A stretch of 64,000 nt of DNA, from contig NC_019745.1 of the NCBI RefSeq assembly GCF_000317555.1, forward strand, positions 4,464,001-4,528,000, written 5' to 3'. A model generated the notes under the pieces. It ran no database searches. It had not been told where the DNA came from and was given only the letters and a program-made list of their open reading frames with translations. Shown here in pieces: positions 43,202 to 52,194 of the stretch (within the stretch, counting starts at the first letter, position 1; the number at the start of each line of letters is the position of its first letter). A program made the position numbers and the translations under genes. The stretch is from Gloeocapsa sp. PCC 7428 (GTDB lineage: Bacteria; Cyanobacteriota; Cyanobacteriia; Cyanobacteriales; Chroococcidiopsidaceae).

Positions 43202-45874
43202 CTATTGCTGACTCAGCGAACCGCGTACTAACATGACAGTGCATTTGGCACGGCTAGCGATTTCTGCGGGAATGTTGCCTTTAATTGCTTGTTGCAGTAG
43301 TCCCTCACGACTCGCGCCCAGCATGACAACATCGATCTTGTCTTTCTCGATGACATGAAGAACGCCTTCAACTACCGAGGAAGCTTTCACCGGAGTTGCC
43401 ACAACAGCACCAACAGAATTGCGTCGCCGAATTAAATATTGCAGCGCATTTTTTAAAACTTTCATGTCTAGCTGAGTTTCCGACAGTGGAAAAACCTGAC
43501 ATAAGCGAATATACGGAGCAATACTTGTATTAATTAAACCAGGAAGCAGTTTGACCGCAGCGTTGGCATTAGGACCACCTGCCATGGGAACTAGCCAGCG
43601 ATTAAATTCTGGGGAAGCTTGAGCTTGCAACAAAGTTCCCGCATCTGCATCTTGAATTGCTAAATCTTTACTAGAGTCACGGTTTTTGACACCTAACCCT
43701 GCACCAAATCTTACCAAAACAACATCACACGTCGCTTGCCGGATTAAAGTATCGACAACGTTGCCAAAAACTCGACCAGGAGTGATTGTTTTTCCTTTCC
43801 AACCCATTAATAATAAATCGATATGGCGTTCTTGTACTGTCTCTAGAATTGCTTGCGATACATCGTGTGCAACGCGGATTTGCGTATGAATGGGAATATT
43901 CCATTTGCGTGCCAAAATTTCGGCTTCGCGCAACAACCGCCGACTTTTTGCAGTACTCACTTCAGTTTCGGCGGGAGAACTGCGGCGAGGAACGAGAATG
44001 ATTTGCACGCACTCTAGTTCGTAGTGACGTTCGCGGGCGATCGCGGTTGCTAAATGCAATAAGGAAACTGCTGTTTGAGGATTTGCTAAAGGAACGAGTA
44101 ATCGACCTCTACCAATACTCGGCGATCGCGTTTGATACACGACATACGAAGGCTGCGGTTGCGGACCAATTTCGCGGGTTTCGCCATTGAGCTTATCCGC
44201 TTCTGCACGAATAATATCAGCCCGCGTGATAATCCCAATCAGTCTTTTATTTTCAACAACAGGTAAACGACTGAGATTAAACCGATCTAACCGATACAGC
44301 ACCTCGCCTAAGCTATGCAACGGATGCACTGTCACCGGCTGCGGTGTCATAATTTCACTTAAAAGCGTATCCCCAGGAAGTTCGAGTTCGCGTGCTTTCG
44401 CTAGATCTGATTGCGTAACGATTCCGACTAACTTACCTTCATCAACGACAGGAAAGCCGCGATGTTGCGATCGCGAAAATGCTTGGATAGTTTCATCTAA
44501 ACTCATTTGCGTGGCTAAAGTTTCGACGCGTGGTTGCATCACGTCTTTCGCTTTGAGTTCGATTAACAATCCCTGAATCGGACCTTCTTTTTGCAAGCGA
44601 ATGCCTTTTAATTCTAGAAGTTTGTCGTACAGTGAGCCTGGGGAAATTTTATCCGCGACTAGGTACGCTGTTACCGAACCGATCATCAGTGGTAATACCA
44701 AGTTGAAATCGGTGGTCATTTCAAACACAATGACGATCGCGGTAATCGGAACCTTAGAAACGACGCTAAAAAACGCTCCCATCCCTGTAAGCGCGTAGGT
44801 AGACGGCGAACCGAACCCAAATAGACTTTGTTCTGTGACACCAACAAGATAGCCTAGCGAGGAACCTAAGATGAGACTCGGTGCAAACAATCCTCCAGGT
44901 GCGCCCGAACCAAAGGCAACGAGTGTTAGCGTAAACTGAGCAACAAAAGCGATCGCAGCTAAAGACCAATCCGCATTTCCGGTAATCAAAAACTCGCGTA
45001 AACCTGTATTATCGCGAAACGCAGCGGGTAGAAATGCGACGACTAAACCAGAAGTTCCACCTGCTACAGCCATTCGCAGTGGTAAGCCTATGTGCAGTTG
45101 GTTGTAAAATTTTGAGCTAGCAATGATGCCTCGGTTAAATAACGAGCCGAGTATTCCTGCTAAGAGTCCTAGCAACAAAAAAAACGGTAGTTCGGTGAGG
45201 GAGAAACTTGTTTGGGAAGCTGTTAAGACGAGATTTAATTGTAAAGTTCTTCCCCCTAGAATGCGCGAGACAACCGCACCGATAAACGAGGCGATAATTG
45301 CTGTACCTAGCGTTAAACCTGATAAGTCTTGCAGTAACTCCTCAATCACAAATAATACCCCTGTAATTGGGGCATTAAATGCGGCGGCTAACCCTGCACC
45401 GGCACCGGCTGCAATCATTTGTCGTCGATGTTCGGGAGATGTAGGAAACCAGCGGCTAAATTGTGCAGCCAAAGCTGCGCCGATATGAACAGTTGGTCCT
45501 TGTCTTCCTAACGTTAACCCTGAACCTAAGGCAATTGTTGAGGCGATGAGCTTAATTAAAGCTTCCCGCAAAGATAACTTCATCGGTGCATCGGCAAGAC
45601 TTGCCTTCACCTGCGGAATTCCACTTCCTGATGCTTCGGGCGCTAACCGTTCTAAAAGAAACCCCGCAACGTATCCTAATCCGAATCCAATTCCTGGCAA
45701 TATCAGCCAAGGTGGAGATAAATTGGCAGCTTGAACGCGCCATGCACCAATCCAACCAACTCCGACTCGCAGTAAGATAGCAGAAAACGCGGCAACTAAT
45801 CCGATCAAACACGCTTCAGCGATCGCTAAGCGCCGACGCGGTAAAAGCCATTTACGAAAGGGCTGAACTGACAT
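43202..45874 (-). CDS. ClC chloride channel/transporter with CBS pair and two universal-stress (USP) domains
   Basis: 890 residues. The ClC membrane domain (about 20-430) shows GSGIP (83-87), GRQGP (123-127) and GAPGGLFAPSL, the three anion-pathway motifs. Two CBS domains follow (about 440-560, with DVMQPRVETL and EIMTPQPVTV), then two UspA-like domains (about 585-730 and 755-885; LLLMGWKGK and VVMLGASREG). The gating glutamate of GREGP antiporters is glutamine here (Gln125), which should favour passive Cl- conduction or altered coupling, while the inner IEE pair is kept. CBS and USP domains probably bind adenine nucleotides and gate transport. This three-part fusion is much longer than E. 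coli ClcA (473). Confidence 0.9.
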   Translation of the reverse strand: MSVQPFRKWLLPRRRLAIAEACLIGLVAAFSAILLRVGVGWIGAWRVQAANLSPPWLILPGIGFGLGYVAGFLLERLAPEASGSGIPQVKASLADAPMKLSLREALIKLIASTIALGSGLTLGRQGPTVHIGAALAAQFSRWFPTSPEHRRQMIAAGAGAGLAAAFNAPITGVLFVIEELLQDLSGLTLGTAIIASFIGAVVSRILGGRTLQLNLVLTASQTSFSLTELPFFLLLGLLAGILGSLFNRGIIASSKFYNQLHIGLPLRMAVAGGTSGLVVAFLPAAFRDNTGLREFLITGNADWSLAAIAFVAQFTLTLVAFGSGAPGGLFAPSLILGSSLGYLVGVTEQSLFGFGSPSTYALTGMGAFFSVVSKVPITAIVIVFEMTTDFNLVLPLMIGSVTAYLVADKISPGSLYDKLLELKGIRLQKEGPIQGLLIELKAKDVMQPRVETLATQMSLDETIQAFSRSQHRGFPVVDEGKLVGIVTQSDLAKARELELPGDTLLSEIMTPQPVTVHPLHSLGEVLYRLDRFNLSRLPVVENKRLIGIITRADIIRAEADKLNGETREIGPQPQPSYVVYQTRSPSIGRGRLLVPLANPQTAVSLLHLATAIARERHYELECVQIILVPRRSSPAETEVSTAKSRRLLREAEILARKWNIPIHTQIRVAHDVSQAILETVQERHIDLLLMGWKGKTITPGRVFGNVVDTLIRQATCDVVLVRFGAGLGVKNRDSSKDLAIQDADAGTLLQAQASPEFNRWLVPMAGGPNANAAVKLLPGLINTSIAPYIRLCQVFPLSETQLDMKVLKNALQYLIRRRNSVGAVVATPVKASSVVEGVLHVIEKDKIDVVMLGASREGLLQQAIKGNIPAEIASRAKCTVMLVRGSLSQQ

Positions 45875-45902
45875 TAAGTGCGAATGTAATAAACACTACT
45901 CA

Positions 45903-46490
45903 CTAAAACCAAGATAACCAAGAAGACCAGTTTTGGACGATGTTTGCAAATTCTGTATAACCACCTGCACGAGGATGGTAGCCGTCATTCGCTGCGGCTT
46001 CTTGCAACCAAATTGTTGAAGATTGCAATTTCGTAAAAGTATCTAAATATGCAATGTCTAGTTTTTGACAAGCCTCGGCATATTTTGCGGATAAACGCGC
46101 AATTCTTTGATTTTGCTCGCAATCCGGTGTTAGCGGTGGCCCTACCATTAATACAGGAAACATCTGCTTTGCAACACCAAGAATATAAGATAAATTCTCA
46201 ACAGACGTGGAAAAATCTACACGAGTTTTACCATTTTCTATTGTCGTATTATTCACACCAAACGAAAACACAATCCTGCTATCAAATTCTGGACTCAGGC
46301 GACAACTTACCTCGTCTAGCCAGCGCTTTTTGAGTTCTGTACTCGTTTGCCTGCGAACTCCTAAATTGTAGTAAGTGATGTCATATCCTTGTTGACAAGC
46401 CGCAGCACAAATTCTTCCTGTCCAACCTAGACACTCAGGATCGCCCGTACCATTGACAAAAGATTCACCAAAAAAGCAAATACGCGTCAT
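45903..46490 (-). CDS. SGNH/GDSL-family hydrolase
   Basis: 195 residues. Block I is ICFFGESFVNG (nucleophile Ser in GES), block III VFSFGVNNTTIENG (oxyanion Asn), and block V DGYHPRAGGY (catalytic Asp and His). The family covers esterases, lipases and acyl-thioesterases. It has no signal peptide, so a cytosolic enzyme is likely. The stop codon is 28 bases upstream of the ClC gene start on the same strand, which suggests one transcript. The substrate is unknown. Confidence 0.88.
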   Translation of the reverse strand: MTRICFFGESFVNGTGDPECLGWTGRICAAACQQGYDITYYNLGVRRQTSTELKKRWLDEVSCRLSPEFDSRIVFSFGVNNTTIENGKTRVDFSTSVENLSYILGVAKQMFPVLMVGPPLTPDCEQNQRIARLSAKYAEACQKLDIAYLDTFTKLQSSTIWLQEAAANDGYHPRAGGYTEFANIVQNWSSWLSWF

Positions 46491-46815
46491 AAAAGGGGTG
46501 ATACCGTTTCACTTTGAAGTTGCTACAAATAGGTAGCTTCAGGAGCAGAGGAGCCAGTGCGGTGCGGGAGGTCGGTTGCGTGCGGAGGTGTCCTCCGTTG
46601 AGCAAACCGACCGTGAGGTTTCCTCCGTTGAGGAGCCACTCTCGTGCGGGGGTTCCCCCCGTTGAGAGAAGTGGCGTACAACTGGCGTGGGCAGAGGAGC
46701 AGAGGAGAAATTAATTGTAGTTCTCATTTAGTGAAACAGTATAAGTTGTTTTCACGCAGTGTAGCGAGCAAGCGCGAGTGCTGGGGCGAGGATTGTGATT
46801 TCTAGATTCTAATCA
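46491..46815. other. Gene-free stretch with GC-rich compound palindromes
   Basis: About 325 bp without a gene. It contains the two nested hairpins listed at 46570-46675, flanked by copies of GGAGCAGAGGAG at both ends. An open frame crosses it only because the repeat lacks stops. Confidence 0.5.
46570..46675. repeat. Two nested hairpins in a GC-rich repeat
   Basis: Unit 1: outer arms GGTCGGTT (46570-46577) and AACCGACC (46605-46612) enclose CGGAGG/CCTCCG (46583-46588, 46592-46597). Unit 2: outer arms GCCACTCTC (46635-46643) and GAGAGAAGTGGC (46664-46675, two-base bulge) enclose CGGGGG/CCCCCCG (46647-46652, 46655-46661). Both have the form outer stem, GTGCGG..., CCGTTGA, outer stem, with different outer sequences that still pair, so structure rather than sequence is kept. 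Confidence 0.8.
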
Positions 46816-47107
46816 TCAACCTCTTCCTGTCGTTGATAATCCTTCAACAACAACAGACGGAGTGTAGCAACTCCCGTTCCAATCAGCATCACCACCCAGC
46901 GCAACTAATTGTTTCAATGCTGTGTAAACATTGCCTGCAACCATTGTATCTTTGACGCGCCCTAAAACTTGTCCGTGTTTCACGCGGTAGCCTAAGTCAA
47001 CATTGATGGAAAAGTCGCCAGAGATGCTACCACCACCACCCAACATTTGATCGACAATAATTCCATCATCAAGCTTGCGAATCAAGTCAAGAAGTGAACC
47101 CGAACCT

Positions 47108-47118
47108 GGTTGAATGAG
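47108..47118. repeat. Target-site duplication, left copy
   Basis: GGTTGAATGAG directly abuts the left end of the IS and matches 48280-48290 exactly (11 bp). Confidence 0.9.
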
Positions 47119-48279
47119 CAGGGCTGTTTCATTGTAGAGAGAGAAAGACCTGCTCAAACTGGTTGGCAAGCTGGCGTTTCGCTGAGGCAATGGAATGAAA
47201 GCCCAAGCGTCTTGCCAAGGTGATGAAAAAGGTCCGCACGATTGACCAGTTGGCAGCAGCGCGCTTATCGAGGTAGGGTGCATCATCTTCACCCAGCGAG
47301 ACATCCTTGATCCAATGCAAGCGATTCTCAATCCCCCAGTGCCCCTGCACCAGTTGAGCAAAGCCGTGCGCACAGGTGATCAAACTACTGATGTAATACT
47401 GCCGCTCGCAAAAGGGCTGCTGCGCTCGGGTGCCCGAGCGTTCGACGACAATCAGCGACGCGAGTCCGCTCCAGTGCGATTGGAGCGCTTGCGACGGGCG
47501 ATAGACCTGAACCCGACGATGCACGGTGCGACCATGACTGTGCTGTGTGTAGTCGTAGCAACTCCAGGGGTGACCCTGCTGCCAAGCTTGCTCAATCGCC
47601 TGGTACAGGTACGGTTGGTTCGCCTTGGCGCACACCAGATAGTCATCTCCCCGCTCGATGATTTGCGCTAAGGTTTTTTTTGACAGTGCAGTGCGTCCAT
47701 CGTGACCACGACCCCATCAAGTGCCAGCGTTTTGAGCAACTGCTGCACCACGGTTTGTTCACTGGTGTTGTGATTGTCCATCGCCTGCATCTGATAGACA
47801 AAGCCGCACTCGTGGCTGAAGAGCGAAACCACACTGACAAACGCTTGAGTGTTTTGGTGGCAGTCGCTGACCGTACTTTTGATGCTTTTGCCGTCAATGG
47901 CAACAACCGCAGCCGGATCGAGCGGGACAAACTGCTTTGCCCACTGCGAAAACACCGCCGCAAACTCAGCAAAATCAAGCTGCATCATCACCCGCCGCAG
48001 GGTGGAATAGGAGGGAAATTCCACTTCATCACTCAATCCGAGTCGCGCTCGCAGGGCATCGCCATAGTGCTTGATGAACTCAGACAAAGGACGATAGCCC
48101 CAGTAGCCGAGCATCGTTCCCATCAGAATAATCAGCAGCACCAGCGAGAGCGGGTGACGTTTGCCTCGCGGGGCGCGGGGGTCAGCAACAGTGTTCAGCA
48201 ATGCCAGCAGTTCCATGTCGAGCTTGCCATGTGGTCAACCTCACTCTAATTTTTCTCCATGCACTTTGAAACAGCCCTG
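47119..48279. mobile_element. ISAs1-family insertion sequence (1161 bp)
   Basis: Terminal inverted repeats are CAGGGCTGTTTCA (47119-47131) and TGAAACAGCCCTG (48267-48279), perfect over 13 bp. The element is flanked by a perfect 11-bp target duplication, and it carries one transposase gene in two frames. Ends beginning CAGGGCTG, a target duplication of about 8-11 bp and the encoded transposase all fit ISAs1. The identical target copies and intact flanking gene halves show a recent insertion. The element is more GC-rich than the host gene. Confidence 0.93.
47129..48216 (-). pseudogene. ISAs1-family DDE transposase, two frames joined at an A8 run
   Basis: The N-terminal frame (47668-48216) begins MELLALLNTVADPRAPRGKR and includes VVAIDGKSIKST (first catalytic Asp) and VVVTMDALHCQKK (second Asp). 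It stops four bases after a run of eight A. Reading back one base (-1) at the run continues as TLAQIIERGDDYLVCAKANQ into the C-terminal frame (47129-47635) with HWGIENRLHWIKDVSLGEDD (catalytic Glu). The joined product is about 362 residues, near the family norm. Either a one-base deletion from A9 has killed it, or the A8 run supports -1 frameshifting. A sequencing error in the homopolymer is also possible. Confidence 0.85.
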
Positions 48280-48290
48280 GGTTGAATGAG
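48280..48290. repeat. Target-site duplication, right copy
   Basis: GGTTGAATGAG, identical to 47108-47118, directly next to the right inverted repeat of the IS. Confidence 0.9.
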
Positions 48291-49385
48291 TAAGTTAAAC
48301 ATTCCTGGTGTGGGGTAACTTCCTAATCCAGGGCGAAAGCCGTTCCCTGTACTGCTGATATTCAGTTGACGTCCGGTTGTGCGATCGCAGTAAAAATGTT
48401 GCAAAATGCCATTTTGGATAAATACAACTCGTTGCGTAGGCGTACCTTCATCGTCAAACGGACAACTATAAGGTCCGGCCTCAGGGTCTTGATATAAAGT
48501 GAGTACAGGAGAAATCACAGGTTTACCGATGCGATCGCTCCACGGCGAAGCCTTTTCCAGAACTCGCTTGCCATTTAACGCCGCTTGTAAAGTTCCCCAC
48601 AACATATCCGCAGCTTTTGAGGTAAATAAAACAGGAACTCTCCCTGTGGGGGATGCGACATTTTCTGTTGCCCACTCAAGGCGTTGGATAATTTGCTGCG
48701 CAATTTTTTCAGGTTGTAAGCTACCGCGTTCGGTTTGTCCGTCAGAAACACTCAAAAAATCATCGCCACGTACCCACTCAGCGGATACATAACACCCCAA
48801 CGTCGTATCAGTGTAGTAACAATCTAAACCGAGTGAGTTAACTAATCGCGTCGTTTCAACATCACTATCCCACTCAGCACTAATCAAAACTTCAGGGTAA
48901 ACATCACGAATTAGGGCGATCGCTTGTTTTCCCCAAGCGATGAGTTGTTCGACACTAACAGCTTCGCCCAAGTCAGGATAAAAGGATTGCGAATGATTCT
49001 CAACTTCAATCGTTTCGGGTTCATTGAGTTGACTGAGTGCAATGGCGCGATCTACTAACGCTTGAGGCTCCACAGACCCATAAGCTACCGCGAGTCCTGG
49101 ACGTCCGCTGCGCCACAGCCGCAATGCGGTTCCTTCGGCTTGAGTACTTTCTAACTGCTTGAGGCGATTCGCTTCAAAAAAAATTGGTCGAGAAAGCGAT
49201 CGCGATTGATACACTTCAGCTACCTCAGCCCCTGCTTTTGCACAGAGATCTAGTAGTTGTTCTGCAAGTGACGATTGTGATAAGTTTTCAGAACCCATGA
49301 GCGATGCTGAGTGTGGAAGTGGTAATGAAGCATTAAGCACTAAGCGATTGGCGATCGCTGGTACTTTTATGGCTCTGCAACCAAT

Positions 49386-50249
49386 TTACGGCAGATTGGG
49401 TTCTTGTAATAGCCAAAATCCTGCAAAAGCTTCTACTTCTGGGTTTGCTTGGACTGCCAAAAAGTGAACGCCGTTAGCTTGTTGTTTAGCACTTTCAAAA
49501 CCTTTGGCTTCTGCAATCATCTGGGGATCTTTGAAACTAGCCAAGATCCAGCTTTCCGTCACACCAGTTTCTAAGAGGAGTTGTGGTGTTTCTGTACTGT
49601 CAAACTTAATATTGGCTAACTCTAAACCCGACATCCACCCTGCTAAAGGCATAGCACGAGGAGATAACACGATCACTCCAGGAATTTTTGTTTCAGGTTT
49701 GACGCCTGCGATTTCTAGGGGAAAAGCTTCACCAAAACCAATTTCCCACTCTGGCATATCGGCAAATGCGGCAGCTTCTAGCGTCACAAACGCCCACTGT
49801 TGCCCGATTAAGGCATCAGGTAAACGTTGCGGTAGCGGTACTTCCATGCGTACCGAAGGATTTGTTGTGGCTTGATATCCTGGCTCATGCGGGTATACTT
49901 CCTCCATGCGTTGTTGCAGCCACTGATTTAACGCCAATGTCCGCCGACTCGGTTGCGCGGGAATTCCTAAATCTTCGCAAGCTTTCGTAATCATATTGTT
50001 CATCTGACGACGAAAGAAGCGAAACTTGACCGGAGACACTCCCGCTGCTGCGATCGCTTCTTCTAACGCGGTGCGCAACCAAACCGAGTTAACCTGCGTA
50101 CTCGGACAATATTTAGCGAAGCGAAATAGCGAATCCGGTTTGGTACGGATATCTGTGAGACTCTCGCATACTAAAACTTCCCAAATTTTTTTTTGGTTCT
50201 CATCCAAAATTGGACGTGAGTAGAAATCAATTTCCCAGATACTGCCCAT
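49386..50249 (-). CDS. Tab2/Atab2-like RNA-binding protein
   Basis: 287 residues from MGSIWEIDFYSRPILDENQK, the typical family start; the frame is open 22 codons upstream to 50315 but that leader is atypical. Conserved segments: KKIWEVLVCES, RFFRRQMNNMITKACEDLGI, RRTLALNQWLQQR, PLPQRLPDALIGQQWAFVTLE, and the C-terminal FEVQANPEVEAFAGFWLL-like VQANPEVEAFAGFWLLQE. Plant and algal homologues (Tab2, ATAB2) bind the psaB mRNA and are needed for photosystem I and II assembly; in cyanobacteria the role is inferred. Confidence 0.87.
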   Translation of the reverse strand: MGSIWEIDFYSRPILDENQKKIWEVLVCESLTDIRTKPDSLFRFAKYCPSTQVNSVWLRTALEEAIAAAGVSPVKFRFFRRQMNNMITKACEDLGIPAQPSRRTLALNQWLQQRMEEVYPHEPGYQATTNPSVRMEVPLPQRLPDALIGQQWAFVTLEAAAFADMPEWEIGFGEAFPLEIAGVKPETKIPGVIVLSPRAMPLAGWMSGLELANIKFDSTETPQLLLETGVTESWILASFKDPQMIAEAKGFESAKQQANGVHFLAVQANPEVEAFAGFWLLQEPNLP

Positions 50250-50620
50250 GCCTTGCCGTAAAAATATGGCTACTTGATTAGATCGTACAAGGTAATGAAG
50301 CGATCGCGACTTCATGATAGCAGAATCGAGCCTGCTGACTTTTCAGCAGTCATGTGCAGTAGTAGCAAGCTAGTAAACGGTACGTTGTTCGTTCCAATAC
50401 TTCTGTTCGCTTTTAACCTCTGAGCATATACTGCATTACCAATTACATAAATATTTTTTACAAAAACCCACATTTTTTTGAAAAAAAGATATTTGAGATT
50501 GTTGTCAGTAGTTAGAAGCTTGAAGTTACAAATTCAAATGCGACAGAAATGCTTTCTTCCTTAATTCTGCGAAAAGTTTACGCATTTGAAACACACTTTG
50601 TACAAATTGGGAGTTGTGCA
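50250..50620. other. Gene-free divergent region
   Basis: About 370 bp between divergent genes. A perfect hairpin CTGCTGA-CTTT-TCAGCAG (50332-50349) lies in it. The AT-rich block 50440-50490 probably contains promoters. I support no gene here. Confidence 0.4.
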
Positions 50621-50884
50621 ATGACAGTCATCACAGCCACACACACGTTCACCAGTAACAATTTTGAAACCATCGAGACAGCGTTTAATATTCCTCGTCG
50701 GAGGATTTGTGTCTTTCCAAGAGTACCATTACGCGTGAGAACTGCGTTTTTTACCACCGCGAACTCTAATAATGGTTGCATCAACTATGGTGGAACTGCC
50801 TCAATTGCTGTTCAACGGGTTCAATCTAAGGGTTTTCCAGGTCAAACCATCCAGATTGAGCAGAGTCTTCCTGTTGGAGGGTAA
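50621..50884 (+). CDS. 87-residue hypothetical protein
   Basis: The start is placed at MTVITATHTFTSNNF because a GGGAG ribosome site precedes it at the right distance; the frame is open further upstream to 50549. The sequence is threonine/asparagine-rich and beta-like (TATHTFTSNNFETIETAFNI, RVPLRVRTAFFTTANSNNG, TASIAVQRVQSKGFPGQTIQ), with two cysteines (in RRRICVFP and NNGCINYGG) but no signal peptide. I do not recognise a family. It is isolated, between the Tab2-like gene and an SDR gene. Confidence 0.5.
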   Translation: MTVITATHTFTSNNFETIETAFNIPRRRICVFPRVPLRVRTAFFTTANSNNGCINYGGTASIAVQRVQSKGFPGQTIQIEQSLPVGG

Positions 50885-50942
50885 CTATAATGATTACCTG
50901 TAGTAGCTCAACAACATACCTGTTTCAGTTCCGCAACGCCCA

Positions 50943-51716
50943 CTACTCAGTATACCGATGAACCAGTGTCGCACTCGCTTGATCTGTTGCTAGAACGATT
51001 AATTCACTAATATTAACGTGCGGCGGACGGGTAGTGCAGAAATAGACGATTTCTGCAATATCTTCGGCACTCAGAGGTGTAATTCCTTGATAAACTTTAT
51101 TGGCTCGCTCGACATCGCCATGAAAGCGAACTTGACTAAATTCAGTTTTTACCATCCCAGGATCTACCGAAGTCACGCGCACTGGAGTACCAAGTAGATC
51201 CATTTTCATACCTTCTGAGAGGGCTTTGACTGCTGCTTTAGTTGCACAGTAGACATTGCCACCAGGATAAGTTTGATGTCCTGCAATGGAACCAATGTTA
51301 ATAATATGTCCGCGTCCGCGCTCGACCATTTTGGGAGCAAGCAAGCGCGTTATGTAGAGCAAGCCTTTGATATTCGTATCAATCATTTCTTCCCAATCTT
51401 GAATATCGGCTTCGTAGAATTTGTCTAAGCCTCGGCTTAAACCTGCGTTGTTAATCAAGATATCTATGTTGTGCCAAGGTTCAGGAAGCGATCGCAGTGC
51501 TGAGTTGACAAAGGTGCGATCGCATACATCTAATTGCAAGCAATAAACTTGAGTACCGTATTGCTTTAATTCTTGGGCTAGTTCTTCTAAGCGTTCTAAA
51601 CGACGGGCTACGAGTACTAATTTGGCTTTTCCTTGCGCAAATGCTCTAGCACAAGCTGCCCCAATACCACTACTTGCTCCTGTAATGAGTACAATTTGGT
51701 CTTGAATTGAAGCCAT
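50943..51716 (-). CDS. SDR oxidoreductase (YdfG-like)
   Basis: 257 residues, classical short-chain dehydrogenase. NADP-binding TGASSGIGAACARAFA followed by VARRLERLEELA (arginine pair favouring NADPH), NNAG motif INNAGLSRG, catalytic serine in INIGSIAGHQ, and YxxxK in VYCATKAAVKAL. The overall pattern (KFYEADIQDWEEMIDTNIKGLLY; GTPVRVTSVDPGMVKTEFS) resembles YdfG, an NADP-dependent 3-hydroxy acid / L-allo-threonine dehydrogenase. The specific substrate is inference. Confidence 0.88.
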   Translation of the reverse strand: MASIQDQIVLITGASSGIGAACARAFAQGKAKLVLVARRLERLEELAQELKQYGTQVYCLQLDVCDRTFVNSALRSLPEPWHNIDILINNAGLSRGLDKFYEADIQDWEEMIDTNIKGLLYITRLLAPKMVERGRGHIINIGSIAGHQTYPGGNVYCATKAAVKALSEGMKMDLLGTPVRVTSVDPGMVKTEFSQVRFHGDVERANKVYQGITPLSAEDIAEIVYFCTTRPPHVNISELIVLATDQASATLVHRYTE

Positions 51717-52194
51717 GTTTTGTCATTTTCCTTCAGTTATATTTAATTTATAACGACGTCAACGCAAAATTGCTTTGCTAGCAGGGGTCAGAGGTCAGAG
51801 ATCAGTTGACAGTGAAGAGAGTGTGGGAAAACTTTGTCAACTTTCAACTTAGCGTGTTCGATGTCCTAACTCTATTGACTAGGGCTTTAAAAGCCTAATT
51901 ATTATATCGTTTGCATAATTGCGAATGGTATTTTTTATTTTGCCAACAGCTATTTAAAACTTGCTGTTATGTCATTACAATTTCTATTTCAATGAACTTA
52001 AAAAGCTGAATTAACTAATCTTTCGTCTCATATAACTAAAGATAAAGACAGGCAGTTATCATACTTCGATAGCAACTTTAGATAAAACAGAAAACATCAC
52101 CTGACTAATTTTTCTAACTCAGCTTAAATATGCTTCGGCTATCATAGCCTTCTTACCAATTTAAGTAAGTAAAGGTGATTACAAAGTTAGTCAA
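51717..52194. other. Gene-free stretch with a dispersed repeat
   Basis: 478 bp. It contains the MITE-like element at 51778-51887. The remainder is AT-rich and I see no gene, RNA or clear signal in it. Confidence 0.5.
51778..51887. repeat. MITE-like element, copy 3
   Basis: Ends CTAGCAGGGGTCAG and TTGACTAGGGCTTTA match the element at 16097-16249; the core 51803-51871 matches 36035-36103 with two mismatches in 69 bases. This copy links the two otherwise different elements. Confidence 0.7.

Larger units (their letters stand above)
46816..49340 (-). pseudogene. TldD/PmbA-family metalloprotease gene interrupted by an insertion sequence
   Basis: The N-terminal part (48280-49340) and C-terminal part (46816-47107) join across the insertion. 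Removing the IS plus one target copy restores an uninterrupted frame of 451 codons, and the junction reads LIQPGSGSLLD. Family features: YQSRSLSRPIFFEANRLKQLE and GTALRLWRSGRPGLAVAYGS at the N-terminus; FDDEGTPTQRVVFIQNG, the loop before the cleft; DQMLGGGGSISGDFSINVDLGYRVKHGQ at the C-terminus. TldD/PmbA pairs are known to mature peptides and CcdA. This looks like the PmbA-type, non-HExxxH subunit. The start may be MGSENL at 49298. The gene is non-functional as it stands. Confidence 0.92.

Noticed and set aside
46514-46727. Open frames over the GC-rich palindromes on both strands
   Set aside because: They exist only because the repeat lacks stop codons; composition and the nested hairpins explain them.
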